From the NCBI GenBank assembly GCA_948099385.1, contig CANUEZ040000191.1, positions 4,588,001-4,652,000 on the forward strand: a stretch of DNA of 64,000 nucleotides. The letters run 5' to 3'. Both the position numbers and the translations under genes were made by a program. Positions 51,163-63,843 of the stretch are shown piece after piece. Source of the DNA: Fasciola hepatica (lineage: Eukaryota > Platyhelminthes > Trematoda > Plagiorchiida > Fasciolidae). A model generated the notes under the pieces. It was not told the origin of the DNA, ran no database searches, and saw nothing but the letters and a program-made list of their open reading frames with translations. Each line of letters opens with the position of its first letter. Within the stretch, counting starts at the first letter, position 1.

Positions 51163-54100
51163 AGTAGATTTGTATAATATGATTCTCCATGCAGCTTGAA
51201 CACTGAACTGACCATTGAAAATTGTGGAAGCACTGTACAGCTGTTTGATCCGCTAAGGGAATCATGAGCATTGCACATGGACAGAGCCCACACGGGGACA
51301 CGAAAAAGGTTTGGAGTGAACAAATGTCAGTCGAACACACAAACCACAAGGCTATCGATATGGGTCTCAACGCATTGATCAACACACACACTACATGATA
51401 TAGCACAATCCCCAAATTGGCTTCGGCTTTCGCTTTCGCTTTGAACGGTAACAACCAAATTCTCGCACACCGATCCAATCCTATGTTCCATCACTTCTCT
51501 ATTTATGGGCCTAAGTAAAACCAAGGCATTCCCTTATGAACAATCCACACAGATTGCTCATACAATGCAATAGAGCAGTAGCAGAGTAGATTTGTATAAT
51601 ATGATTCTCCATGCAGCTTGATGACTGAACTGACCATTGAAAATTATGGAAGCACTGTACAGCTGTTTGATCCGCTAAGGGAATCATGAGCATTGCACAT
51701 GGACAGAGCCCACACGGGGACACCAACAAGGGTTGGGGTGAACGAATGTCAGTCGAACACCCAAACCACAAGGCTATCCGATATGGGTCTCAACGCTTTG
51801 TTCAACATATACACTACATGATATAGCACAATCCCCATATTCGATTCGGCTTTCACATTGGATTTGAACGGTAGCAACCAAATTCGCGATAACCGATCCA
51901 ATCCTATGTTCCATCACTTCTCCATTTATGGGCCTAAGTAAAACCAAGGCATTTCCTGATGAACAATCCACAAAGATTGCTCATACAATGCAATAGAGCA
52001 GTAGCAGAGTAGATTTGTATAATGTGATTCACCGTGCAGCTTGAACACTGAACTGACCATTGAAAATGATGGAAGCACTGTACATCTGTTTGATCCGCTA
52101 AGGGAATCATGAGCATTGCACATGGACAGAGATCACACAGGGACACGAACAAGGGTTGGAGTGAACGAATGTCAGTCGAACACCCAAACCACAAGGCTAT
52201 CGATATGGGTCTCAACGCTTTGTTCAACATATACACTACATGATATAGCACAATCCCCAAATTGGCTTCGGCTTTCGCTGTCGCTTTGAACGGTAACAAC
52301 CAAATTCTCGCACACCGATCCAATCCTATGTTCCATCACTTCTCTAGTTATGGGCCTAAGTAAAACCAAGGCATTCCCTTATGAACAATCCACACAGATT
52401 GCACATACAATGCAATAGAGCGGTAGCAGAGTAGATTTGTATAATGTGATTCTCCATGCAGCTTGAACACTGAACTGACCATTGAAAATGATGGAAGCAC
52501 TGTACAGCTGTTTGATCCGCTAAGGGAATCATGAGCATTGCACATGGACAGAGCACACACGGGGACACGAACAAGGGTTGGGGAGAAGGAATGTCAGTCG
52601 AACACACAAACCACAAGGCTATCGATATGGGTCTCAACGCATTGAACAACACACACACTACATGATATAGCACAATCCCCAAATTGGCTTCGGCTTTCGC
52701 TTTCGCTTTGAACGGTAACAACCGAATTCTCGCACACCGATCCAATCCTATGTTCCATCACTTCTCTATTTATGGGCCTAAGTAAAACCAAGGCATTCCC
52801 TTATGAATAATCTCCACACAGATTGCTCATACAATGCAATAGAGCAGTAGCAGAGTAGATTTGTATAATATGATTCTCCATGCAGCTTGATGACTGAACG
52901 GACCATTGAAAATGATGGAAGCACTGTACAGCTGTTTGATCCGCTAAGGGAATCATGAGCATTGCACATGGACAGAGCCCACACGGGGACACCAACAAGG
53001 GTTGGTGTGAACGAATGTCAGTCGAACACCCAAACCACAAGGCTATCCCATATGGGTCTCAACGCTTTGTTCAAGATATACAGTACATGATATAGCACAA
53101 TCCCCAAATTCGATTCGGCTTTCACATTGGATTTGAACGGTAGCAACCAAATTCGCGAACACCGATCCAATCCTATGTTCCATCACTTCTCTATTTATGG
53201 GCCTAAGTAAAACCAAGGCATTCCCTTATGAACAATCCACACAGATTGCTCATACAATGCAATAGAGCAGTAGCAGAGTAGATTTGTATAATATGATTCT
53301 CCATGCAGCTTGAACACTGAACTGACCATTGAAAATTGTGGAAGCACTGTACAGCTGTTTGATCCGCTAAGGGAATCATGAGCATTGCACATGGACAGAG
53401 ATCACACAGGGACACGAACAAGGGTTGGAGTGAACGAATGTCAGTCGAACACCCGAACCACAAGCTATCCGATATGGGTCTCAACGCTTTGTTCAACATA
53501 TACAATACATGATATAGCACATTTCCCAAATTGGCTTCGGCTTTCGCGTTCGCTTTGAACGGTAACAACCAAATTCTCGCACACCGATCCAATCCTATGT
53601 TCCATCACTTCTCTATTTATGGGCCTAAGTAAAACCAAGGCATTTCCTTATGAACAATCCACACAGATTGCTCATACAATGCAATAGAGCAGTAGCAGAG
53701 TAGATTTGTATAATATGATTCTCCATGCAGCTTGAACACTGAACTGACCATTGAAAATGATGGAAGCACTGTACAGCTGTTTGATCCGCTAAGGGAATCA
53801 TGAGCATTGCACATGGACAGAGCACACACGGGGACACGAACAAGGGTTGGGGAGAAGGAATGTCAGTCGAACACCCAAACCACAAGGCTATCGATATGGG
53901 TCTCAACGCTTTGTTCAACATATACACTACATGATATAGCACAATCCCCAAATTGGCTTCGGCTTTCGCTTTCGCTTTGAACGGTAACAACAAATTTCGC
54001 GAAAACCGATCCAATCCTATATGCCATCACTTCTCTATTTATGGGCCTAAGTAAAACCAAGGCATTCCCTTATGAACAATCCACACAGATTGCTCATACA

Positions 54101-54543
54101 ATGCAATAGAGCAGTAGCAGAGTAGATTTGTATAATGTGATTCTCCATGCAGCTTGAACACTGAACTGACCATTGAAAATGATGGAAGCACTGTACAGAT
54201 GTTTGATCCGCTAAGGGAATCATGAGCATTGCACATGGACAGAGATCACACAGGGACACGAACAAGGGTTGGAGTGAACGAATGTCAGTCGAACACCCAA
54301 ACCACAAGGCTATCCCATATGGGTCTCAACGCTTTGTTCAATATATACACTACATGATATAGCACAATCCCCAAATTGGCTTCGGCTTTCGCGTTCGCTT
54401 TGAACGGTAACAACCAAATTCTCGCACACCGATCCAATCCTATGTTCCATCACTTCTCTATTTATGGGCCTAAGTAAAACCAAGGCATTTCCTTATGAAC
54501 AATCCACACAGATTGCTCATACAATGCAATAGAGCGGTAGCAG
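51163..54543. repeat. 8-mer unit, first copy (3,381 bp)
   Basis: Monomers 51163, 51585, 52008, 52430, 52854, 53277, 53699 and 54121. The first seven recur 3,381 bp to the right. Marks in order: 'gaaaaaggtttggagtg' with 'gcattgatcaacacac'; 'gacaccaacaaggg' with 'attcgcgataacc'; 'gtacatctgtttg' with 'gtgattcaccgtgcag'; 'gattgcacatacaatg' with 'aaccgaattctcg'; 'atgaataatctccacac'; 'cacaagctatccg' with 'agcacatttccc'. The shared tract begins slightly left of 51163 ('gagcggtagcag'). Confidence 0.88.
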
Positions 54544-57500
54544 AGTAGATTTGTATAATATGATTCTCCATGCAGCTTGAACACTGAACTGACCATTGAA
54601 AATTATGGAAGCACTGTACAGCTGTTTGATCCGCTAAGGGAATCATGAGCATTGCACATGGACAGAGCCCACACGGGGACACGAAAAAGGTTTGGAGTGA
54701 ACAAATGTCAGTCGAACACACAAACCACAAGGCTATCGATATGGGTCTCAACGCATTGATCAACACACACACTACATGATATAGCACAATCCCCAAATTG
54801 GCTTCGGCTTTCGCTTTCGCTTTGAACGGTAACAACCAAATTCTCGCACACCGATCCAATCCTATGTTCCATCACTTCTCTATTTATGGGCCTAAGTAAA
54901 ACCAAGGCATTCCCTTATGAACAATCCACACAGATTGCTCATACAATGCAATAGAGCAGTAGCAGAGTAGATTTGTATAATATGATTCTCCATGCAGCTT
55001 GACCATGGAAATGACCATTGAAAATGATGGAAGCACTGTACAGCTGTTTGATCCGCTAAGGGAATCATGAGCATTGCACATGGACAGAGCCCACACGGGG
55101 ACACCAACAAGGGTTGGGGTGAACGAATGTCAGTCGAACACCCAAACCACAAGGCTATCCGATATGGGTCTCAACGCTTTGTTCAACATATACACTACAT
55201 GATATAGCACAATCCCCATATTCGATTCGGCTTTCACATTGGATTTGAACGGTAGCAACCAAATTCGCGATAACCGATCCAATCCTATGTTCCATCACTT
55301 CTCCATTTATGGGCCTAAGTAAAACCAAGGCATTTCCTGATGAACAATCCACAAAGATTGCTCATACAATGCAATAGAGCAGTAGCAGAGTAGATTTGTA
55401 TAATGTGATTCACCGTGCAGCTTGAACACTGAACTGACCATTGAAAATGATGGAAGCACTGTACATCTGTTTGATCCGCTAAGGGAATCATGAGCATTGC
55501 ACATGGACAGAGATCACACAGGGACACGAACAAGGGTTGGAGTGAACGAATGTCAGTCGAACACCCAAACCACAAGGCTATCGATATGGGTCTCAACGCT
55601 TTGTTCAACATATACACTACATGATATAGCACAATCCCCAAATTGGCTTCGGCTTTCGCTGTCGCTTTGAACGGTAACAACCAAATTCTCGCACACCGAT
55701 CCAATCCTATGTTCCATCACTTCTCTAGTTATGGGCCTAAGTAAAACCAAGGCATTCCCTTATGAACAATCCACACAGATTGCACATACAATGCAATAGA
55801 GCGGTAGCAGAGTAGATTTGTATAATGTGATTCTCCATGCAGCTTGAACACTGAACTGACCATTGAAAATGATGGAAGCACTGTACAGCTGTTTGATCCG
55901 CTAAGGGAATCATGAGCATTGCACATGGACAGAGCACACACGGGGACACGAACAAGGGTTGGGGAGAAGGAATGTCAGTCGAACACACAAACCACAAGGC
56001 TATCGATATGGGTCTCAACGCATTGAACAACACACACACTACATGATATAGCACAATCCCCAAATTGGCTTCGGCTTTCGCTTTCGCTTTGAACGGTAAC
56101 AACCGAATTCTCGCACACCGATCCAATCCTATGTTCCATCACTTCTCTATTTATGGGCCTAAGTAAAACCAAGGCATTCCCTTATGAATAATCTCCACAC
56201 AGATTGCTCATACAATGCAATAGAGCAGTAGCAGAGTAGATTTGTATAATATGATTCTCCATGCAGCTTGATGACTGAACTGACCATTGAAAATGATGGA
56301 AGCACTGTACAGCTGTTTGATCCGCTAAGGGAATCATGAGCATTGCACATGGACAGAGCCCACACGGGGACACCAACAAGGGTTGGTGTGAACGAATGTC
56401 AGTCGAACACCCAAACCACAAGGCTATCCCATATGGGTCTCAACGCTTTGTTCAAGATATACAGTACATGATATAGCACAATCCCCAAATTCGATTCGGC
56501 TTTCACATTGGATTTGAACGGTAGCAACCAAATTCGCGAACACCGATCCAATCCTATGTTCCATCACTTCTCTATTTATGGGCCTAAGTAAAACCAAGGC
56601 ATTCCCTTATGAACAATCCACACAGATTGCTCATACAATGCAATAGAGCAGTAGCAGAGTAGATTTGTATAATATGATTCTCCATGCAGCTTGAACACTG
56701 AACTGACCATTGAAAATTGTGGAAGCACTGTACAGCTGTTTGATCCGCTAAGGGAATCATGAGCATTGCACATGGACAGAGATCACACAGGGACACGAAC
56801 AAGGGTTGGAGTGAACGAATGTCAGTCGAACACCCGAACCACAAGCTATCCGATATGGGTCTCAACGCTTTGTTCAACATATACAATACATGATATAGCA
56901 CATTTCCCAAATTGGCTTCGGCTTTCGCGTTCGCTTTGAACGGTAACAACCAAATTCTCGCACACCGATCCAATCCTATGTTCCATCACTTCTCTATTTA
57001 TGGGCCTAAGTAAAACCAAGGCATTTCCTTATGAACAATCCACACAGATTGCTCATACAATGCAATAGAGCAGTAGCAGAGTAGATTTGTATAATATGAT
57101 TCTCCATGCAGCTTGAACACTGAACTGACCATTGAAAATGATGGAAGCACTGTACAGCTGTTTGATCCGCTAAGGGAATCATGAGCATTGCACATGGACA
57201 GAGCACACACGGGGACACGAACAAGGGTTGGGGAGAAGGAATGTCAGTCGAACACACAAACCACAAGGCTGTCGATATGGGTCTCAACGCATTGATCAAC
57301 ACACAAACTACATGATATAGCACAATCCCCAAATTGGCTTCGGCTTTCGCTTTCGCTTTGAACGGTAACAACCAAATTCTCGCACACCGATCCAATCCTA
57401 TGTTCCATCACTTCTCTATTTATGGGCCTAAGTAAAACCAAGGCATTCCCTTATGAACAATCCACAAAGATTGCTCATACAATGCAATAGAGCAGTAGCA

Positions 57501-57924
57501 GAGTAGATTTGTATAATATGATTCTCCATGCAGCTTGAACACTGAACTGACCATTGAAAATGATGGAAGCACTGTACAGCTGTTTGATCCGCTAAGGGAA
57601 TCATGAGCATTGCACATGGACAGAGCACACACGGGGACACGAACAAGGGTTGGGGAGAAGGAATGTCAGTCGAACACCCAAACCACAAGGCTATCCGATA
57701 TGGGTCTCAACGCTTTGTTCAACATATACAATACATGATATAGCACAATCCCCAAATTCGATTCGGCTTTCACATTGGATTTGAAAGGTAACAACCAAAT
57801 TCTCGCACACCGATCCAATCCTATGTTCCATCACTTCTCTATTTATGGGCCTAAGTAAAACCAAGGCATTTCCTTATGAACAATCCACACAGATTGCTCA
57901 TACAATGCAATAGAGCAGTAGCAG
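54544..57924. repeat. 8-mer unit, second copy (3,381 bp)
   Basis: Monomers 54544 to 57080 repeat the preceding unit in the same order with a constant 3,381-bp offset, which means no net indels across seven monomers. Differences include 'attatggaag' against 'attgtggaag' in the first monomer and a changed stretch in the second, 'cttgaccatggaaatgacc' (near 54,999) against 'cttgatgactgaactgacc' (near 51,618). Identity ends inside the monomer at 57080, after about 57,250, where the first copy takes the sequence seen at 50740. The last monomer (57502) does not match its counterpart at 54121. Confidence 0.86.
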
Positions 57925-59615
57925 AGTAGATTTGTATAATATGATTCTCCATGCAGCTTGAACACTGAACTGACCGTTGAAAATGATGGAAGCACTGTAC
58001 AGCTGTTTGATCCGCTAAGGGAATCATGAGCATTGCACATGGACAGAGCCCACACGGGGACACGAACAAAAGTTGGGGAGAAGGAATGTCAGTCGAACAC
58101 ACAAACCACAAGGCTATCCGATATGGGTCTCAACGCATTGATCAACACACACACTACATGATATAGCACAATCCCCAAATTGGCTTCGGCTTTCGCTTTC
58201 GCTTTGAACGGTAACAACCAAATTCTCGCACACCGATCCAATCCTATGTTCCATCACTTCTCTATTTATGGGCCTGAGTAAAACCAAGGCATTCCCTTAT
58301 GAACAATCCACAAAGATTGCTCATACAATGCAATAGAGCAGTAGCAGAGTAGATTTGTATAATATGATTCTCCATGCAGCTTGAACACTGAACTGAACAT
58401 TGAAAATGATGGAAGCACTGTACAGCTGTTTGATCCGCTAAGGGAATCATGAGCATTGCACATGGACAGAGCCCACACGGGGACACTAACAAGGGTTGGG
58501 GTGAACGAATGTCAGTCGAACACCCAAACCACAAGGCTATCCCATATGGGTCTCAACGCTTTGTTCAACATATACAATACATGATATAGCACAATCCCCA
58601 AATTCGATTCGGCTTTCACATTGGATTTGAACGGTAACAACCAAATTCTCGCACACCGATCCAATCCTATGTTCCATCACTTCTCTATTTATGGGCCTAA
58701 GTAAAACCAAGGCATTTCCTTATGAACAATCCACACAGATTGCTCATACAATGCAATAGAGCGGTAGCAGAGTAGATTTGTATAATATGATTCTCCATGC
58801 AGCTTGAACACTGAACTGACCATTGAAAATGATGGAAGCACTGTACAGCTGTTTGATCCGCTAAGGGAATCATGAGCATTGCACATGGACAGAGCCCACA
58901 CGGGGACACGAACAAGGGTTGGGGAGAAGGAATGTCAGTCGAATACCCAAACCACAAGGCTATCGATATGGGTCTCAACGCATTGATCAACACACACACT
59001 ACATGATATAGCAAAATCCCCAAATTTGCTTCGGCTTTCGCTTTCGCTTTGAACGGTTACAACCAAATTCTCGCACACCGATCCAATCCTATGTTCCATC
59101 ACTTCTCTATTTATGGGCCTAAGTAAAACCAAGGCATTCCCTTATGAACAATCCACACAGATTGCTCATACAATGCAATAGAGCAGTAGCAGAGTAGATT
59201 TGTATAATATGTTTCTCAAGGCAGCTTGAACACTGAACTGACCATTGAAAATGATGGAAGCACTGTACAGCTGTTTGATTCGCTAAGGGAATCATGAGCA
59301 TTGCACATGGACAGAACACACACGGGGACGCGAACAAGGGTTGGGGTGAACGAATGTCAGTCGAACACCCAAACCACAAGGCTATCCGATATGGGTCTCA
59401 ACGCTTTGTTCAAGATATACACTGCATGATATAGCACAATCCCCAAATTCGATTCGGCTTTCACATTGGATTTGAACGGTAACAACCAAATTCGCGAACA
59501 CCGATCCAATCCTATGTTCCATCACTTCTCTAGTTATGGGCCTAAGTAAAACCAAGGCATTCCCTTATGAACAATCCACACAGATTGCTCATACAATGCA
59601 ATAGAGCAGTAGCAG
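57502..59615. repeat. Alternating dimer (846 bp)
   Basis: Copies at 57502, 58348 and 59193 carry 'aaattcgattcggctttcac', while 57925 and 58771 carry the CTTTCG form with 'gagaaggaatgtcag' and 'gcattgatcaacacac'. The two types alternate with an 846-bp period. The 57502 and 58348 copies also share 'gaacaatccacaaagattg'. Confidence 0.7.
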
Positions 59616-60884
59616 AGTAGATTTGTATAATGTGATTCTCCATGCAGCTTGAACACTGAACTGACCATTGAAAATTATGGAAGCACTGTACAGCTTTTTG
59701 ATCCGCTAAGGGAATCATGAGCATTGCACATGGACAGAGCCCACACAGGGACACGAACAAGGGTTGGAGTGAACGAATGTCAGTCGAACACCCAAACCAC
59801 AAGGCTATCCCATATGGGTCTCAACGCTTTGTTCAACATATACACTACATGATATAGCACAATCCCCAAATTGGCTTCGGCTTTCGCTTTCGCTTTGAAC
59901 GGTAACAACCAAATTCTCGCACACCGATCCAATCCTATGTTCCATCACTTCTCTATTTATGGGCCTAAGTAAAACCAAGGCATTCCCTTATGAACAATCC
60001 ACACAGATTGCTCATACAATGCAATAGAGCAGTAGCAGAGTAGATTTGTATAATATGATTCTCCATGCAGCTTGAACACTGAACTGACCATTGAAAATTG
60101 TGGAAGCACTGTACAGCTGTTTGATCCGCTAAGGGAATCATGAGCATTGCACATGGACAGAACACACACGGGGACACGAACAAGGGTTGGGGTGAACGAA
60201 TGTCAGTCGAACACCCAAACCACAAGGCTATCCCATATGGGTCTCAACGCTTTGTTCAACATATACAATACATGATATAGCACAATCCCCAAATTGGCTT
60301 CGGCTTTCGCTTTCGCTTTGAACGGTAACAACCAAATTCTCGCACACCGATCCAATCCTATGTTCCATCACTTCTCTATTTATGGGCCTAAGTAAAACCA
60401 AGGCATTCCCTTATGAACAATCCACACAGATTGCTCATACAATGCAAAAGAGCAGTAGCAGACTATATTGGTGTAATATGTTTCTCAAGGCAGCTTGAAC
60501 ACTGAACTGACCATTGAAAATGATGGAAGCACTGTACAGCTGTTTGATCCGCTAAGGGAATCATGAGCATTGCACATGGACAGAGCCCACACGGGGACGC
60601 GAACAAGGGTTGGGGAGAACGATTGTCAGTCGAACACCCAAACCACAAGGCTATCCGATATGGGTCTCAACGCTTTGTTCAACATATACAATACATGATA
60701 TAGCACAATCCCCAAATTTGATTCGGCTTTCACATTGGATTTGAACGGTAACAACCAAATTCTCGCACACCGATCCAATCATATGTTCCATCACTTCTCT
60801 ATTTATGGGCCTAAGTAAGACCAAGGCATTCCCTTATGAACAATCCACACAGATTGCTCATACAATGCAATAGAGCAGTAGCAG
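59193..60884. repeat. Copies with mutated 5' invariant region (59193, 60462)
   Basis: Both copies read 'atgtttctcaaggcagc' where nearly all others have 'atgattctccatgcagc', and both carry 'ggggacgcgaacaaggg'. The 60462 copy adds 'gactatattggtgtaat' in place of 'gagtagatttgtataat'. They lie three monomers apart (1,269 bp), so they probably derive from one trimer duplication followed by further change in the right copy. Confidence 0.65.
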
Positions 60885-63843
60885 AGTAGATTTGTATAAT
60901 ATGATTCTCCATGCAGCTTGAACACTGAACTGACCATTGAAAATGATGGAAGCACCGTACAGCTGTTTGATCCGCTAAGGGAATTATGAGCATTGCACGT
61001 GGACAGAGCCCACTCGGAGACACGAACAAGGGTTGGGGTGATCGAATGTCAGTCGAACACCCGAACCACAAGGCTATCCGATATGGGTCTCAACGCTTTG
61101 TTCAACATATACATTACATGATATAGCACAAGCCCCAAATTGGCTTCGGCTTTCGCTTTCGCTTTGAACGGTAACCACCGAATTCTCGCACACCGATCCA
61201 ATCCTATGTTCTTTCAATTCTCTATTTATGGGCCTAAGTAAAACCAAGGCATTCCCTTATGAACAATCCGCACAGATTGCTCATACAATGCAATAGAGCA
61301 GTAGCAGAGTAGATTTGTATAATATGATTCTCCATGCAGCTTGAACACTGAACTGACCATTGAAATTATGGAAGCACTGTACAGCTGTTTGATCCGCTAA
61401 GGGAATCATGAGCATTGCACATGGACAGAGCCCACTCGGAGACACGAACAAGGGTTGGGGTGAACGAATGTCAGTCGAACACCCAAACCACAAGGCTATC
61501 CGAAATGGGTCTCAACGCTTTGTTCAACATATACAATACATGATATAGCACAATCCCCAAATTGGCTTCGGCTTTCGCTTTCGATTTGAACGGTAACAAC
61601 CAAATTCTCGCACACCGATCCAATCCTATGTTCCATCACTTCTCTATTTATGGGCCTAAGTAAAACCAAGGCATTCCCTTATGAACAATCCACACAGATT
61701 GCTCATACAATGCAATAGAGCAGTAGCAGAGTAGATTTGTATAATATGATTCTCCATGCACCTTGAAAACTGAACTGAACATTGAAAATTATGGAAGCAC
61801 TGTACAGCTGTTTGATCCGCTAAGGGAATCATGAGCATTGCACATGGACTGATCCGAATCGGAGACCCGAAGAAGGGTTTGGGTGAACGATTGTCAGTCG
61901 AACACCCAAATCTCAAGGCTATCCCATATGGGTCTCAACGCTTTGTTCAACATATACACTACATGATATAGCACAATCCCCAAATTGGCTTCGGCTTTCG
62001 CTTTCGCTTTGAACGGTAACAACCAAATTCTCGCACACCGATCCAATCCTATGTTCTATCAATTCTCTATTTATGGGCCTAAGTAAAACCAAGGCATTCC
62101 CTTATGAACAATCCACACAGATTGCTCATACAATGCAACAGAGCAGTAGCAGAGTAGATTTGTATAATATGATTCTCCATGCAGCTTGAACACTGAAATG
62201 ACCATTGAAAATTATGGAAGCACTGTACAGCTGTTTGATCCGCTAAGGGAATCATGAGCATTGCACATGGACTGAGCCCAATCGAAGACACGAACAACGG
62301 TTGGGAAGAACGATTGTCAGTCGAACACTCAAACCACAAGGCTATCCGATATGGGTCTCAACGCTTTGTTCAACATATACATTACATGATATAGCACAAT
62401 CCCCAAATTGGCTTCGGCTTTCGCTTTCGCTTTGAACGGTAACAACCAAATTCTCGCACACCGATCCAATCCTATGATCTATCAATTCTCTATTTATGGG
62501 CCTAAGTAAAACCAAGGCATTCCCTTATGAACAATCCACACAGATTGCTCATACAATGCAATAGAGCAGTAGCAGAGTAGATTTGTATAATATGATTCTC
62601 CATGCAGCTTGAACACTGAACTGACCATTGAAAATGATGGAAGCACTGTACGGCTGTTTGATCTGCTAAGGGAATCATGAGCATTGCTTATGGACAGAAA
62701 ACATACAGGTCAATGTCAAGGGTTGGGGTGAACGAATGTCAGTCGAACGCCCAAACCACAAGGCTATCCGATATGAGTCTCAACGCTTTGTTCAACATAT
62801 ACAATACATGATATAGCACAATCCCCAAATTGGCTTCGGCTTTCGCTTTCGCTTTGAACGGTAACAACCAAATTCTCGCACACCGATCCAATCCTATGTT
62901 CCATCACTTCTCTATTTATGGGCCTAAGTAAAACCAAGGCATTCCCTTATGAACAATCCACACAGATTGCTCATACAATGCAATAGAGCAGTAGCATAGT
63001 AGATTTGTATAATATGATTCTCCATGCAGCTTGAACACTGAACTGACCATTGAAAATGATGGAAGCACTGTACAGCTGTTTGATCCGCTAAGGGAATCAT
63101 GAGCATTGCACATGGACAGAGCCCACTCGGAGACACGAACAAGGGTTTGGGTGAACGAATGTCAGTCGAACACCCAAACCACAAGGCTATCCGATATGGG
63201 TCTGAACGCTTTGTTCAACATATACAATACATGATATAGCACAATCCCCAAATTGGCTTCGGCTTTCACTTTCGCTTTGAACGGTAACAACCAAATTCTC
63301 GCACACCGATCCAATCCTATGTTCCATCACTTCTCTATTTATGGGCCTAAGTAAAACCAAGGCATTCCCTTATGAACAATGCACACAGATTGCTCATACA
63401 ATGCAATAGAGCAGTAGCAGAGTAGATTTGTATAATATGATTCTCCATGCAGCTTGAACACTGAACTGACCATTGAAAATGATGGAAGCACTGTACAGCT
63501 GTTTGATCTGCTAAGGGAATCATGATAATTGCACATGGACAGAGCCCACACGGGGACACGAACAAGGGTTCGGGTGAACGAATATCAGTCGAACACCCAA
63601 ACCACAAGGCTATCAGATATGGGTCTCAACGCTTTGTTCAACATAAAATTTACTTGTTATAGCACAATCCCCAAATTGGCTTCGGCTTTCGCTTTCGCTT
63701 TGAACGGTAACAACCAAATTATCGCACACCGATCCAATCCTATGTTCCATCACTTCTCTATTTATGGGCCAAAGTAGAACCAAGGCATTCCCTTATGAAC
63801 AATCCACACAGATTGCTCATACAATGCAATAGAGCAGTAGCAG
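60885..63843. repeat. More divergent monomers at the right side of the window
   Basis: Seven copies (60885 to 63421) with many private changes in the middle part. The 61730 copy has 'ggactgatccgaatcggag' and 'caaatctcaagg'; 62153 has 'gactgagcccaatcgaag' and 'ggttgggaagaacg'; 62576 has 'gcttatggacagaaaacat' followed by 'acaggtcaatgtcaaggg'; 63421 has 'tcatgataattgcac' and 'ttcaacataaaatttac'. No pair forms a clear higher-order unit. Less local homogenisation is the simplest reading. Confidence 0.6.
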
